A DNA stretch of 55,998 bases from Brasilonema sp. CT11 (lineage in GTDB: Bacteria > Cyanobacteriota > Cyanobacteriia > Cyanobacteriales > Nostocaceae). A program made the position numbers and the translations under genes. This document shows, one piece after another, positions 18,959 through 27,651 of this stretch. Numbering within the stretch: position 1 is the first letter of the stretch; each line of letters starts with the position of its first letter. Under the pieces are notes generated by a model. The model saw only the letters and a program-made list of their open reading frames with translations. It did no database searches and was not told the origin of the DNA. The DNA is taken from positions 1 to 55,998 of the forward strand of contig NZ_JABXYX010000045.1 of NCBI RefSeq assembly GCF_017982655.1, read 5' to 3'.

Positions 18959-19708
18959 ATGAAATTGAACAAAAATTCCAATGTTGCAGTTAAAGTCGAA
19001 CAACTGCATAAATCTTTTGGAAACCTCAAGATTTTGAAAGGAATCTCTACTGAGATAAGACAAGGGCAAGTTGTAGCTATTGTTGGTCCTTCTGGCTCGG
19101 GTAAATCAACTTTTTTGCGTTGCATGAACTTACTTGAAGTTCCGACTGCTGGGAAGATTTACATTAATGGAGTTGATATTACTGCTCCAAAAACTAACAT
19201 CATGAAGATTCGTGAGAATATCGGCATGGTGTTTCAACACTTCCATCTGTTTCCTCACATGACGACGCTGAAAAATGTTACGTATGCGCCAAAAAAAGTA
19301 AAGCGAGTTCCTGGAGTAAAGGCGCAAGAAGAAGGGTTGAAACTGTTAGAAAAGGTTGGTTTAAAGGAAAAGGCGGATGTTTATCCCTCTAAGTTATCGG
19401 GAGGACAAAAACAGCGGGTGGCGATCGCACGAGCCTTGGCAATGAAGCCAGAAATAATGTTGTTTGATGAACCCACCTCCGCCCTTGATCCAGAAATGGT
19501 GAAAGAGGTGTTGGAAGTCATCAAAGCTCTTACTCAAACAGGGATTACGATGGCTATTGTCACCCATGAAATGGGTTTTGCGCGGGAAGTGGCTGACAGA
19601 ATTTTATTTTTAAATGAGGGATACTTGGTTGAAGATGCGCCACCTAAAGAGTTCTTTACCCACCCGAAGAACGAGCGCGCTCAGCAGTTCTTGGAAAAGA
19701 TGCTGTAA
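18959..19708 (+). CDS. Polar amino acid ABC transporter ATP-binding protein (GlnQ/HisP type)
   Basis: 249 residues, full length. Walker [10 protein letters not shown] (about 44-52), Q-loop [18 protein letters not shown], signature [15 protein letters not shown], Walker [18 protein letters not shown]-loop [15 protein letters not shown]. The HFHLFPHMT and [10 protein letters not shown] blocks place it in the polar amino acid uptake family. No permease or periplasmic binding protein gene is adjacent, so it is an orphan ATPase here. Immediately upstream is a truncated SDR gene on the other strand, suggesting a rearrangement junction. Confidence 0.9.
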   Translation: MKLNKNSNVAVKVEQLHKSFGNLKILKGISTEIRQGQVVAIVGPSGSGKSTFLRCMNLLEVPTAGKIYINGVDITAPKTNIMKIRENIGMVFQHFHLFPHMTTLKNVTYAPKKVKRVPGVKAQEEGLKLLEKVGLKEKADVYPSKLSGGQKQRVAIARALAMKPEIMLFDEPTSALDPEMVKEVLEVIKALTQTGITMAIVTHEMGFAREVADRILFLNEGYLVEDAPPKEFFTHPKNERAQQFLEKML

Positions 19709-19807
19709 TTATAGTAGGGAACAGGGAACAGGGAACAGACTTTCAAGTCTCTTGGTGACCGTGTTTTCTCATTAGTTCGTGTCCTAATCTACCTGGCGAC
19801 TGCTATA
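19709..19807 (+). repeat. Dispersed ~100-bp repeat, copy 1 (heptamer array plus conserved tail)
   Basis: Heptamers gggaaca followed by a conserved tail that includes ttttctcattagtt, gtcctaa and ctacctggc and ends gactgctata. The same order of blocks occurs at 43921-44027. The ends (tatagtag and ctgctata) form a short inverted repeat. Both copies lie directly after the stop codon of a plus-strand gene. Confidence 0.75.
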
Positions 19808-19853
19808 AGAGTTCAGTTAATTGAACTGCTAAGTTGAAATTTTCGTTCAACAT

Positions 19854-19972
19854 TTATAGGACTCATATTTGATTTTTGACGAAGCTAGGTACACCTTTAT
19901 TGCTTCTTCCCTGTTAAGCGTTCCCTGTTAAGCGTTCCCTCTTCCCTACCTCTACTTTGTCAATTCACACTC
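19854..19972 (-). repeat. Dispersed repeat, copy 1 of pair with 54522-54622
   Basis: On the minus strand this reads tgtgaattgacaaagtagag, then gggaacgcttaacag (duplicated here), and ends with aaaaatcaaatatgagtcct. The same blocks in the same order occur on the plus strand at 54522-54622, with a different middle. It overlaps the 3' edge of the GTPase gene spacer. Confidence 0.75.
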
Positions 19973-19973
19973 A

Positions 19974-21899
19974 TCAAACCGGATTTTTATAGTACTCAAA
20001 CCGATCGCGCAGTTGTTCAACTGTCAAATTCCTCGTCCAATACTCTACCAAAGCGTGCCCAAAAGCCCAAGCGTTGCGATCTGGTGTAGCGGAGTTTTCT
20101 AGCAACAGTGGCCAGAGGGAGACCAGGTCAAACTTGAGTGTGTTAGAATTACCAGGATTCAAGAGCGAGAAAAGGTCATATGCCATCTGTAGCTTACCAA
20201 TGACAATGGGCGTTTGTTCCACTGGAATTTTATCTCCAAGCACATATGCCAAACTAGGCGCTCCGGTTGATAAAGTGGAAAGAAACAGAAGCACAGGACT
20301 TTTGAGCAGTGCAGCCAGTCCTTGAGTTGTTGTCATTTGGAAGGTGTAATGTTCGATGATTTTGGCTGCAGCGACGCTACGGCTTTCTTGATCGCGCAAA
20401 AAACGGGCAAGACGCAGTTGCTTGGCTGGTGCGATCGCCTGCATCAATCCCAACGATAACGCCTCCACTCCCCAAGCAGCTCGACTCGTTTTAATATCAC
20501 TCGTCACCACAGGTAAAACTAGATTGCAAAAATCGCTGAGAGTTTCAGCACGATACTCGATCGCTTGGCGAATAGAAATTTCTTTGAGGCGATCGCCCGA
20601 TTCCCAATCATAAGGAGGATTCCACTCACGTATAGGACGCAGACGATCCACTTGAGTCACAATCGAAATTGTCGGTAAGTCTGTAATCTCCGCCTTCATA
20701 TCTGTGAGGAAGTCCACATCCATTTGTAGGGCAGGATCAAGAGCAGGGGTAACTAACAGTAGCAAGTCGGCATTTTTGGCATAATCTAGCACTATCTTGC
20801 GGAAGTCTCCACGGTTGACTTGTTCAAAACCTGGTGTATCCCAAAGCGTCAGCGCTTCTCCGGTTTGGCTTTGCCAGTGATAATTCTGGATCTTATCAGT
20901 ACTGGGTAACACATCAACGGCTGCTCGCTCTGCCTGAAATAAGGTGTTAATCAGGCTGCTTTTCCCGGAACCTGTTCGCCCCACCAACAGAATATTGACA
21001 GGTTTTTGCTCAACAGCAACGACGGGTTGTGCTTGGGCAAGGATGTCTCGGAGTGTTTGGGTTTTCGCCTGAGGTGGAGTTGGTGTGGAAACGGGGGATT
21101 CTGAAATTGGGAGTTTGGTGCCACTGTAGAGGGCGATCGCCTGTCCGGATAAGTTCCTCAAAGCAGCTTGCCGTAGTAACTGGCTAAAATTCACCAGCAG
21201 TTGTTCAGTTGCCCGGTTACTAGAACGCTTACTCGCAAGTTTCGCCACTGCCGCCACAGGATTTAACAGCCACTGTGCCCAGTTTAAAGCTTGCAAAAGT
21301 TTACGAGCAGATGGCTCCAGTTTCTGGTATACTTCGTATGCTTCGTATGCTTGCCCAACACTCACCTGATTGAGGACGGGTGATAACTTTTGCATCCACT
21401 GGTCGAGGTCATCCACTGTTCCCCGAATCAACGCGTAAGCTTGGGGAATGTAAATATTGAGCAGGGGATACTTGACTTCAGGATAGTAGATCTGGGCGAT
21501 CTTAGTCACAAGTTCCTGACACCGCTGCCAAAAAGTTAGCCAGTCTTCCCAAATTGGGCGATCGTCCTGTGATCTTTTGAGGATGTCTTGCAGTACAACT
21601 TCTGCTCGATTCGCGGCGTCACTTCCCGCTGGTAATACTGTTGTCTCGTCTGATGTATTGTCTGAAAAGTTCAGTTCTTTACTGACTTGTGCGACAACGG
21701 CTTCCATTTGCCCTACGGCAGGTTGAGTCCATCGAACCAGTAGCCAACGCCAGCCAACGAAGACGAGGATAAACACGCCCCAGATCCAATTAATGCGCCA
21801 CTCGTGGATTTGCAACCCTGCGGATATCAGCAAGAAGCTGATAATTGTTACCAGCGGTAGTGCTAAGACGATCCACTGCCATACTTTTAACCGTACCAT
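19974..21899 (-). CDS. Membrane-anchored GTPase (Era/dynamin-like P-loop GTPase)
   Basis: 641 residues. Two N-terminal membrane helices (about 8-28 and 33-54) are followed by a long helical region (about 60-290) and then a GTPase domain: G1 LVGRTGSGKSSL (about 303-314), G3 LWDTPGFEQ (about 350-358), G4 TQVD (about 413), where canonical proteins have NKxD. A C-terminal helical region (about 470-640) contains a hydrophobic stretch (LAALLKSPVLLFLSTLSTGAPSLAYVL). The architecture suggests a membrane-remodelling or stress GTPase; relatives are common in cyanobacteria but poorly characterised. Monocistronic. Confidence 0.85.
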   Translation of the reverse strand: MVRLKVWQWIVLALPLVTIISFLLISAGLQIHEWRINWIWGVFILVFVGWRWLLVRWTQPAVGQMEAVVAQVSKELNFSDNTSDETTVLPAGSDAANRAEVVLQDILKRSQDDRPIWEDWLTFWQRCQELVTKIAQIYYPEVKYPLLNIYIPQAYALIRGTVDDLDQWMQKLSPVLNQVSVGQAYEAYEVYQKLEPSARKLLQALNWAQWLLNPVAAVAKLASKRSSNRATEQLLVNFSQLLRQAALRNLSGQAIALYSGTKLPISESPVSTPTPPQAKTQTLRDILAQAQPVVAVEQKPVNILLVGRTGSGKSSLINTLFQAERAAVDVLPSTDKIQNYHWQSQTGEALTLWDTPGFEQVNRGDFRKIVLDYAKNADLLLLVTPALDPALQMDVDFLTDMKAEITDLPTISIVTQVDRLRPIREWNPPYDWESGDRLKEISIRQAIEYRAETLSDFCNLVLPVVTSDIKTSRAAWGVEALSLGLMQAIAPAKQLRLARFLRDQESRSVAAAKIIEHYTFQMTTTQGLAALLKSPVLLFLSTLSTGAPSLAYVLGDKIPVEQTPIVIGKLQMAYDLFSLLNPGNSNTLKFDLVSLWPLLLENSATPDRNAWAFGHALVEYWTRNLTVEQLRDRFEYYKNPV

Positions 21900-22285
21900 T
21901 GCCCCATGCCCTGCTTTGATGAGACTTCTCTTACCATTAAGTATAGATTTTCATAAATTCTTTGAGCGTTGTAGTTGTAGGTTGGGGAGCCACTTGCACA
22001 GTTCGGGTTTCGCGACTTGAGCAAAGTGGCGTTTGAAGGGATTGAAAGCCAACGCTAAACATGATAGTAGATGTTGGGTTTCGTTTGATGGCATTTGGGA
22101 TTGCGATACGGACAAGCTAAAGCCTCCGGCTTATCGCCCTGTAACGCTTACAATGGGGGTGATAGATATGAATGTACTCATGAGCATCATTATCCCTGAT
22201 GAGATTTTAACTACAACCCGCATGACTGACGCTGAAATGAGGCAGGAAATTGCACTCATGTTATTTCACAAGGAAAAGCTTACCC

Positions 22286-22292
22286 TTGCTCA
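22286..22292. repeat. Target-site duplication (left), ttgctca
   Basis: ttgctca here and again at 22443-22449 flank the 150-bp element exactly. The bases belong to the original UPF0175 codons (CTT GCT CAA). Confidence 0.9.
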
Positions 22293-22442
22293 TTGGAGTT
22301 TAGACTAATTTTGGCTTTCAAACCGCCAAACCCTTATCCAGACTACCTTTCCCCATTTATAACCGCTTTCGGATTCCAAAATCTAAAATGCTTGCTATAC
22401 AAGGGTTGTAGCCTAAGAAATAGAATTTAGTCTAAACTCGAG
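22293..22442. mobile_element. 150-bp MITE, copy 1 (inside UPF0175 gene)
   Basis: The ends ttggagtttagactaa and ttagtctaaactcgag form a terminal inverted repeat with the core gagtttagactaa. The element has no coding capacity. It is flanked by the perfect 7-bp duplication ttgctca. Copy 2 at 38991-39140 has the same length and differs at about 9 positions (about 94% identical by eye). A full-length autonomous partner is not in the window. Confidence 0.92.
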
Positions 22443-22540
22443 TTGCTCAAGCGAGTCGGTTTGCTCTGATGAACCGCATTGCATTTCAACACTTACTAGC
22501 AAGTCGTCAAATTCCAGTGCATTATGATAAAGTAATGTAA

Positions 22541-22880
22541 AGAAATCTAGACAGCTAATATTTATGACAGTATAATCTCAAGGATGTGATATTTTTTATT
22601 GATAAAATTTATGATATATGATTTCATATAAATTTTTTAAATATAAATTTTTTCTAAAGCCAGCGTTAAATATATGACACTTATATATTTTTGATTTCAA
22701 TTTTTATAAGAAGCAGTTTTGCTTTACCAAATAATCACGGACAAAAATTTCAGCAATCCGTTTGCAAAAGTGACTATCGGAAATTCATGTCTGTTGTTTA
22801 GTTTTTTTTCTTTACACTCATACACCTCTTCAAGTATGAAATTATTTGATTTCAGCTAAAGGGAAAAAAGGCAGAACAAT
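22541..22880. other. 340-bp AT-rich leader of the VWA-DUF2235 gene
   Basis: Very AT-rich with runs of T and A; aatataaatttttt-type stretches occur twice near 22620-22650. No gene. It probably includes the promoter of the downstream gene. Confidence 0.4.
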
Positions 22881-24878
22881 ATGAGCAATCAAATAAACAA
22901 TATACCTCCTGTTGATTTAGTAATCGTCATCGATACTAGTCCTTCGATGAAAGACGAAGCACAGGCTCTTAGTGATGCGGCTTCTGCTGCAATTACAGCC
23001 GCTAATTCTAGTTGTCCTTCAGATTTAAGAGTGGCTTGGTTTGGTATCGAAGGTACGTGGAAAGGGACAAATTTTGACCAAACCATCAGAGCTTATCTGA
23101 CACAAAATTGTAAAATATCTGAATCCAAACTCCGGGGGAGAAAAAGAGGAGAATTAAAGTCAGCAGGAGCGCAAGAAGATGCAGCTCGTGCCATTGAAGA
23201 TGTCTGCAATTATTTTGATTGGCGTGAGGGTGCAGCCAGAGCAATCTTTTACCTTGGGGATGAAGCTTTAGATGAAGGTGGGGAAAGAACGCAGCAAAAA
23301 GATATAGAAGCTGCTAATTTAGCTATCCAAAAAGCTAAAGGAGCGGGGGTTACTGTTCATACCTACTTTGGCACTTCCAAAAGTAGATATCGACAAAGTA
23401 TTGCCACAGAATATGACAGGGTTGCCACCGAAACAGGGGGACAAGCTTTCACTGAAAAAGATACTATTAAAGGCTTTAGTTCAGTATTAGAAAAAGTCAT
23501 TTGTGGTAGTCGCATTGCAAAAATGCCAAAGCTGAAACCAGGAGCAGTTGATAGCAAAGATCTTGTAGAAGAAACTCAATTAGTGACAGAAATGCCATCT
23601 AGTATTGGCACCCTAGAGTTCCCAATCGTCATAACTAACTCTAAACCATTATCTATCCCTAACGCTCAAGAATCTGTTAACCAAGAGTCTGTTAAACCCG
23701 AACTGACCGAACCTTCGGCAACAAATAAAAAGAAACGAAACGAAGAGTCTGTTAAACCCGAACTGACCGAACCTTCGGCAACAAATAAAAAGAAACGATT
23801 AGTGGTTTGTTGTGATGGAACTTGGGAGCGATTGGACAGTTTTTATCCGACAAATGTGGTCAAGTTTGCCCGGTCAATTAAATATACGGCGGACGATCAA
23901 ACACCGCAGATGGTTTACTATTTATCGGAACCTGGCACGGCAGAAGATGATGATGATTTAATTAACAAATTAGGCGGTGGTGCCTTTGGCTGGGGAATTC
24001 AGCGAATTATCAGTGATGCCTATCGCTTTTTATGTATGAATTACAATGTAGATTCTCAAGATGAAATTTATCTAGTGGGTTTCAGTCGTGGTGCTTATGC
24101 CGTTCGTTGTCTAGCGGGGATGATCTACAAATGTGGTTTATTAAAGCGTTCTAAGATCCGAGAAATTGCTAAAGCCTATCATCTATATCGAGATCCTAAC
24201 ATTAGGCCGAGTGATCCCAAGGCACAACAATTTCGTAAGGATAATGCGAATCAAATTGATGCAAAAGAGGATTATTTACAGTATCGTGTGCCGATCAAAA
24301 TGTTAGGTTGTTGGGATACGGTAGGAGCTTTAGGGATACCTGATATTATCCCTTGGCTATCAATTAGCACAATCTGGAACAAAAAGTATGAATTTTTCGA
24401 TGCAAAACTCAGCCCCATTATCGAAAATGCCTTTCATGCGGTGGCTACTGATGAGAAACGTAAAAGTTTTCCCTCCACGCCAATGGAAAGAAACCCAAAA
24501 AATCCGAATCAGGATCAGGTGATTAAAGAGGTTTTATTTATTGGCGAACATGGTTGTGTTGGCGGCGGAACTAAAGAATATCAAGGGCTATCGGATTATT
24601 CTTTGCAATGGATGGTCAATCAAGCGAAAAAACTTGGATTAGAGTTTTGTTCCACTGAAAACGATAGTGAGGAGCTTCAAATTAAAGTAGATTACACGAC
24701 TAAATTTGATAATAGTGTAACGGGCTTGTATCGTTTGGGGGGTGAAGAATTGCGTTCTATTAACTCTTCGATCGTTTCTATTCATCGCAGTTTAGTTAAA
24801 CGATTAAAAGCTTGTCCTGATTATCGTCCCCAGAATCTAGAACCGATGCTTAAGGATTTACTGCTCACAGAAGAATAA
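22881..24878 (+). CDS. VWA domain fused to DUF2235 alpha/beta-hydrolase (Tle1-like phospholipase domain)
   Basis: 665 residues. Residues 12-210 form a von Willebrand A domain with the metal site DTSPS (D18, S20, S22) and a later YLGDEALDEGG strand. A flexible linker follows, including a perfect 60-bp tandem duplication (residues about 268-307, each ending TEPSATNKKKR). From about 307 the DUF2235 domain begins (LVVCCDGTWERLDSFYPTNV) with nucleophile elbow GFSRG (S402) and later CWDTVGALGIP and HAVATDEKR blocks, as in type VI secretion phospholipase effectors of the Tle1 type. It lacks a signal peptide or membrane helix. Such a fusion suggests a regulated lipase, possibly a conflict or cell-death effector (inference). 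Confidence 0.88.
   Translation: MSNQINNIPPVDLVIVIDTSPSMKDEAQALSDAASAAITAANSSCPSDLRVAWFGIEGTWKGTNFDQTIRAYLTQNCKISESKLRGRKRGELKSAGAQEDAARAIEDVCNYFDWREGAARAIFYLGDEALDEGGERTQQKDIEAANLAIQKAKGAGVTVHTYFGTSKSRYRQSIATEYDRVATETGGQAFTEKDTIKGFSSVLEKVICGSRIAKMPKLKPGAVDSKDLVEETQLVTEMPSSIGTLEFPIVITNSKPLSIPNAQESVNQESVKPELTEPSATNKKKRNEESVKPELTEPSATNKKKRLVVCCDGTWERLDSFYPTNVVKFARSIKYTADDQTPQMVYYLSEPGTAEDDDDLINKLGGGAFGWGIQRIISDAYRFLCMNYNVDSQDEIYLVGFSRGAYAVRCLAGMIYKCGLLKRSKIREIAKAYHLYRDPNIRPSDPKAQQFRKDNANQIDAKEDYLQYRVPIKMLGCWDTVGALGIPDIIPWLSISTIWNKKYEFFDAKLSPIIENAFHAVATDEKRKSFPSTPMERNPKNPNQDQVIKEVLFIGEHGCVGGGTKEYQGLSDYSLQWMVNQAKKLGLEFCSTENDSEELQIKVDYTTKFDNSVTGLYRLGGEELRSINSSIVSIHRSLVKRLKACPDYRPQNLEPMLKDLLLTEE
23685..23804 (+). 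repeat. 60-bp tandem duplication in the VWA-DUF2235 linker
   Basis: Two copies starting at 23685 and 23745, identical for at least 54 bases, each beginning gagtctgttaaacccgaact. A degenerate third half-copy (gaatctgttaacc) precedes them. The duplication keeps frame (20 codons). Confidence 0.92.
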
Positions 24879-24971
24879 GCCAATTTTGCCTTCACCCAGA
24901 GTGCGAGAAGGACTTTGGGCATTTTGAGTTTTTTCTCATCGTCTTCGGGTATATAGCGAAAGTGTAAAGGG

Positions 24972-25349
24972 CTATTGAGTCCTAGCCGCCGCACCACTAC
25001 ACACCACCCGAAAACCGACGAGGCTGAGGTCGTAGTATGGGTAGTCACTGTAGCGGAGAGCAGTATGGCACAAATCAGAATTGTCGTGCCACGAACCACC
25101 CCGTAGTATTATCAAATGATTCTCATGATCATTTAACTTGTTTATATTCTCCTCCGCCTCGATCCAAGCGCTTCCATCTGCTAGCGCTCCCTCATAATTT
25201 TCATGCCAGTCATCAGCACACCACTCCCACACATTCCCGTGCATGTCGTATAAACCAAAGGCGTTGGGATAAAAAGTTCCTACTGATATTGTTTTCTCTC
25301 GATTGCAGTAATAGATCGTGCGTCTGTGACGATAGTGACATAAGTTCAT
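24972..25349 (-). pseudogene. FGE/sulfatase-modifying-factor domain, C-terminal fragment
   Basis: The minus strand encodes [20 protein letters not shown], then [12 protein letters not shown], and ends [13 protein letters not shown]. These are the hallmark C-terminal blocks of FGE/SUMF1-type domains (formylglycine-generating enzyme fold). A complete domain needs about 220-250 residues; only about 110 are present, and no FGE-like sequence lies upstream before the divergent gene at 25374. It is likely a truncated relic. FGE-like domains in cyanobacteria often sit on caspase-, NACHT- or kinase-type signalling proteins. Confidence 0.75.
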
Positions 25350-25373
25350 TTACTCATTCACGCGGTTAAGATT

Positions 25374-25652
25374 ATGTCACACTCAAACAACGATTTCAAC
25401 CACAAACGTACGCTTTTACAAAAGCGCATCCGTCAAGCTCAGTTAACAGTTAACGCACTTTTCGGTGCAACAGTACTCAGTGTAATTGTCACCCTGTCTG
25501 GTGTATACCTTGCAGATTCTGGTCACATTCAAGAGGGATTACAAATGGCTGAAGCTGGAATGGTATCCACTGTTGAATTGGCGAAACAGCTTAAGGATGC
25601 AAATGAGCGCCTTGACCAAACTATCGAAGACGAAGCACAAAGAAACAAGTAA
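25374..25652 (+). CDS. Small membrane protein, possibly TRADD-N-associated TM-like
   Basis: 92 residues. A polar basic start (HKRTLLQKRIRQAQLTVN) leads to a hydrophobic segment (ALFGATVLSVIVTLSGVYLA, about 30-49), a second weak one (GLQMAEAGMVSTVELAK) and a helical tail ending KDANERLDQTIEDEAQRNK. The membrane-hairpin plus ANERLD tail is reminiscent of the small membrane modules described next to TRADD-N domains in cyanobacterial conflict systems; this is a weak resemblance, not a firm assignment. It is divergent from the FGE fragment and 56 bp before the next gene. Confidence 0.5.
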   Translation: MSHSNNDFNHKRTLLQKRIRQAQLTVNALFGATVLSVIVTLSGVYLADSGHIQEGLQMAEAGMVSTVELAKQLKDANERLDQTIEDEAQRNK

Positions 25653-25708
25653 TATTAGGACTGTATGCAGATGTCGTCTGATGAGAGTTATCCTATTTTA
25701 GAGGAAAA

Positions 25709-26002
25709 ATGATTGATTCGCAAGAACAAAAGCCATCTTATCCAAAGCCTTACAAGCCAAAAACACAAGAACCAAGACCACAATCGTGTCAGCATATCAA
25801 AATCTTGGACTGTAACAAGCCAATCAGCCGCGTCTTCTTTGAATGTTATCACTGTCGTCAGGGTTTGTTGACCGAATGCAAGGGAGAGTCTGCGGTGCAA
25901 GAGTTTAAGGTGCCTTGTCCTACTTGCGGCAAAACTGCTATCTATCTGATGACGGGTGAAATAGTTTCAACAACGGCAATTCCCTCACCCTGGGATAGAT
26001 AA
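25709..26002 (+). CDS. Small zinc-ribbon protein, unknown function
   Basis: 97 residues. Proline/lysine/glutamine-rich start (PSYPKPYKPKTQEPRPQ), then cysteines in the order C..C, CYHC and CPTC (FFECYHCRQGLLTEC, VPCPTCGKTAIYLMTG), which fits a zinc ribbon. No known family recognised. It probably follows the 25374 gene in one transcript (56-bp gap). A hairpin (ttcaaaattca 26040-26050 with tgaattttgaa 26071-26081) lies after the stop. Confidence 0.6.
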   Translation: MIDSQEQKPSYPKPYKPKTQEPRPQSCQHIKILDCNKPISRVFFECYHCRQGLLTECKGESAVQEFKVPCPTCGKTAIYLMTGEIVSTTAIPSPWDR

Positions 26003-26152
26003 CAGAACCACCCGCTTACTTAAAATTCAAAGTTCAAAGTTCAAAATTCACGCATTAAGAATTTTGTTTTTGAATTTTGAATTCCCCTTATTTTTTGACT
26101 TTTGACTTGTGTTGACTTTAAGCTAGTACAGAAGAACTATCCAAAGGATGGA

Positions 26153-27589
26153 ATGTCTGACTTAATTTTATTTTGGCATCGCCGCGATTTACGTATTTCT
26201 GACAACACAGGACTTGCTGCTGCGAGAAAGCAAAGTCCAAAGGTAGTGGGCGTGTTTTGCCTCGATCCAAATATTTTGGAACGAGATGATATTGCCCCGG
26301 CAAGAGTGACTTACATGATTGGTAGTTTACAGTCACTACAAAAGCGATATGCTCAAGCAGGTAGCCAGTTATTGATTCTTCACGCTGAACCGACTCAAGC
26401 TATTCCAAAACTGGCGATCGCTCTGAAGGCAAAGGCTGTATTTTGGAATTGGGATGTAGAACCGTATTCTCAAGAACGCGATCGCACGATTATCGAAGCA
26501 CTCACAGAAAAAGGTATCCAGTTTCTGGAAAAAAACTGGGATCAAATCTTACACTCACCAGATGATATTCGTACTGGTTCCCAGCAACCCTACACCGTTT
26601 ACACTCCCTTTTGGAAGAATTGGAGTAGCAAACCAAAGGCGTCTCCTGTAGAAACTTTGGAAAATGCCGAAGGATTGACAAAAGCCGAAAAAGAAATTGC
26701 CAACGCTTCAGGGGTGATAGAATTACCCTCAGCCAAAGATTTAGGTTTTCATTGGGATGGAGAATTGGTTATTACGCCAGGGGAGGCGGCGGCGCAAGAA
26801 CGGTTAGAGGAGTTTTGCGCCAGTGCGATTAATGAATATCAAGAACAGCGCAATTTCCCAGCAGTTGAGGGTACATCTACATTGAGCGCTGCTTTAAAAT
26901 TTGGTGTCATTGGTATTCGCAGCGTTTGGCAAGCCACTTTAGAAGCGCTAGAAAATAGTCGCAGTGACGAAACAGAAATTAACATCCGTACATGGCAACA
27001 GGAACTAGCATGGCGGGAATTTTATCAACACGCTATGTATAATTTCCCGGAATTAGCAAAGGGTGCTTTCCGCGATCCTTTCAAAAACTTTCCTTGGGAA
27101 AATAACGAAGAATATTTTCAAGCTTGGTGCGAGGGTAGAACTGGCTATCCCATCGTCGATGCAGCAATGCGCCAGCTGAATGAACTTGGTTGGATGCATA
27201 ACCGCTGTCGGATGATTGTCGCGAGTTTCTTAACCAAAGATTTGCTGATTAATTTCCAGTGGGGAGAAAAATATTTTCTGCAGAAACTGATTGATGGTGA
27301 TTTATCTGCTAATAATGGGGGTTGGCAATGGAGTGCTTCTAGTGGAATGGATCCAAAACCTTTGCGAATTTTTAATCCTGCCAGTCAAGCGCAAAAGTTT
27401 GACTTTGAGGGCGAGTACATTAGGCAATGGGTTCCCGAATTGCGTTCTATGGATGCAGAGTATTTAGTCACTGGGAAAATTTCTCCTTTGGAACGCCAAG
27501 CTGCTGGTTATCCAGAGCCAATTGTCGATCATAATAAACAGCAACGACAGTTTAAAGAGCGTTATCAACAGCAAAAAAATCAGACATAA
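26153..27589 (+). CDS. phr: Class I CPD photolyase (cryptochrome/photolyase family)
   Basis: 478 residues from ATG 26153, which has an AAAGGA site 5 bases upstream; the frame extends upstream only to a TTG at 26102 that has no such support. An N-terminal alpha/beta antenna-binding domain ([18 protein letters not shown]) is followed by the helical FAD domain with [74 protein letters not shown]. It repairs cyclobutane pyrimidine dimers with blue light; the antenna is probably a deazaflavin (8-HDF) as in other cyanobacteria. Monocistronic. Confidence 0.95.
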   Translation: MSDLILFWHRRDLRISDNTGLAAARKQSPKVVGVFCLDPNILERDDIAPARVTYMIGSLQSLQKRYAQAGSQLLILHAEPTQAIPKLAIALKAKAVFWNWDVEPYSQERDRTIIEALTEKGIQFLEKNWDQILHSPDDIRTGSQQPYTVYTPFWKNWSSKPKASPVETLENAEGLTKAEKEIANASGVIELPSAKDLGFHWDGELVITPGEAAAQERLEEFCASAINEYQEQRNFPAVEGTSTLSAALKFGVIGIRSVWQATLEALENSRSDETEINIRTWQQELAWREFYQHAMYNFPELAKGAFRDPFKNFPWENNEEYFQAWCEGRTGYPIVDAAMRQLNELGWMHNRCRMIVASFLTKDLLINFQWGEKYFLQKLIDGDLSANNGGWQWSASSGMDPKPLRIFNPASQAQKFDFEGEYIRQWVPELRSMDAEYLVTGKISPLERQAAGYPEPIVDHNKQQRQFKERYQQQKNQT

Positions 27590-27651
27590 GTTTGACATAT
27601 ATTGATGAAGTACCATTCCAGCTTCTTCATAGATTAAGATAGCGCTGCTTT

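Larger units (their letters stand above)
22168..22540 (+). pseudogene. UPF0175 (antitoxin-like) gene split by a MITE
   Basis: From ATG 22168 (good gggggtga ribosome site) the frame reads MNVLMSIIIPDEIL through LFHKEKLTLA, then runs into the MITE at 22293 and stops at 22308. Right after the element the frame resumes as AQASRFALMNRIAFQHLLAS with RQIPVHYDKVM and a stop at 22540. Removing 22293-22449 (element plus one copy of the 7-bp target duplication) restores a single 71-codon gene (K-L-T-L-A-Q-A-S-R) typical of UPF0175, ParD/VapB-like small antitoxins that usually pair with a PIN-type toxin. No toxin partner is seen nearby. Confidence 0.88.
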
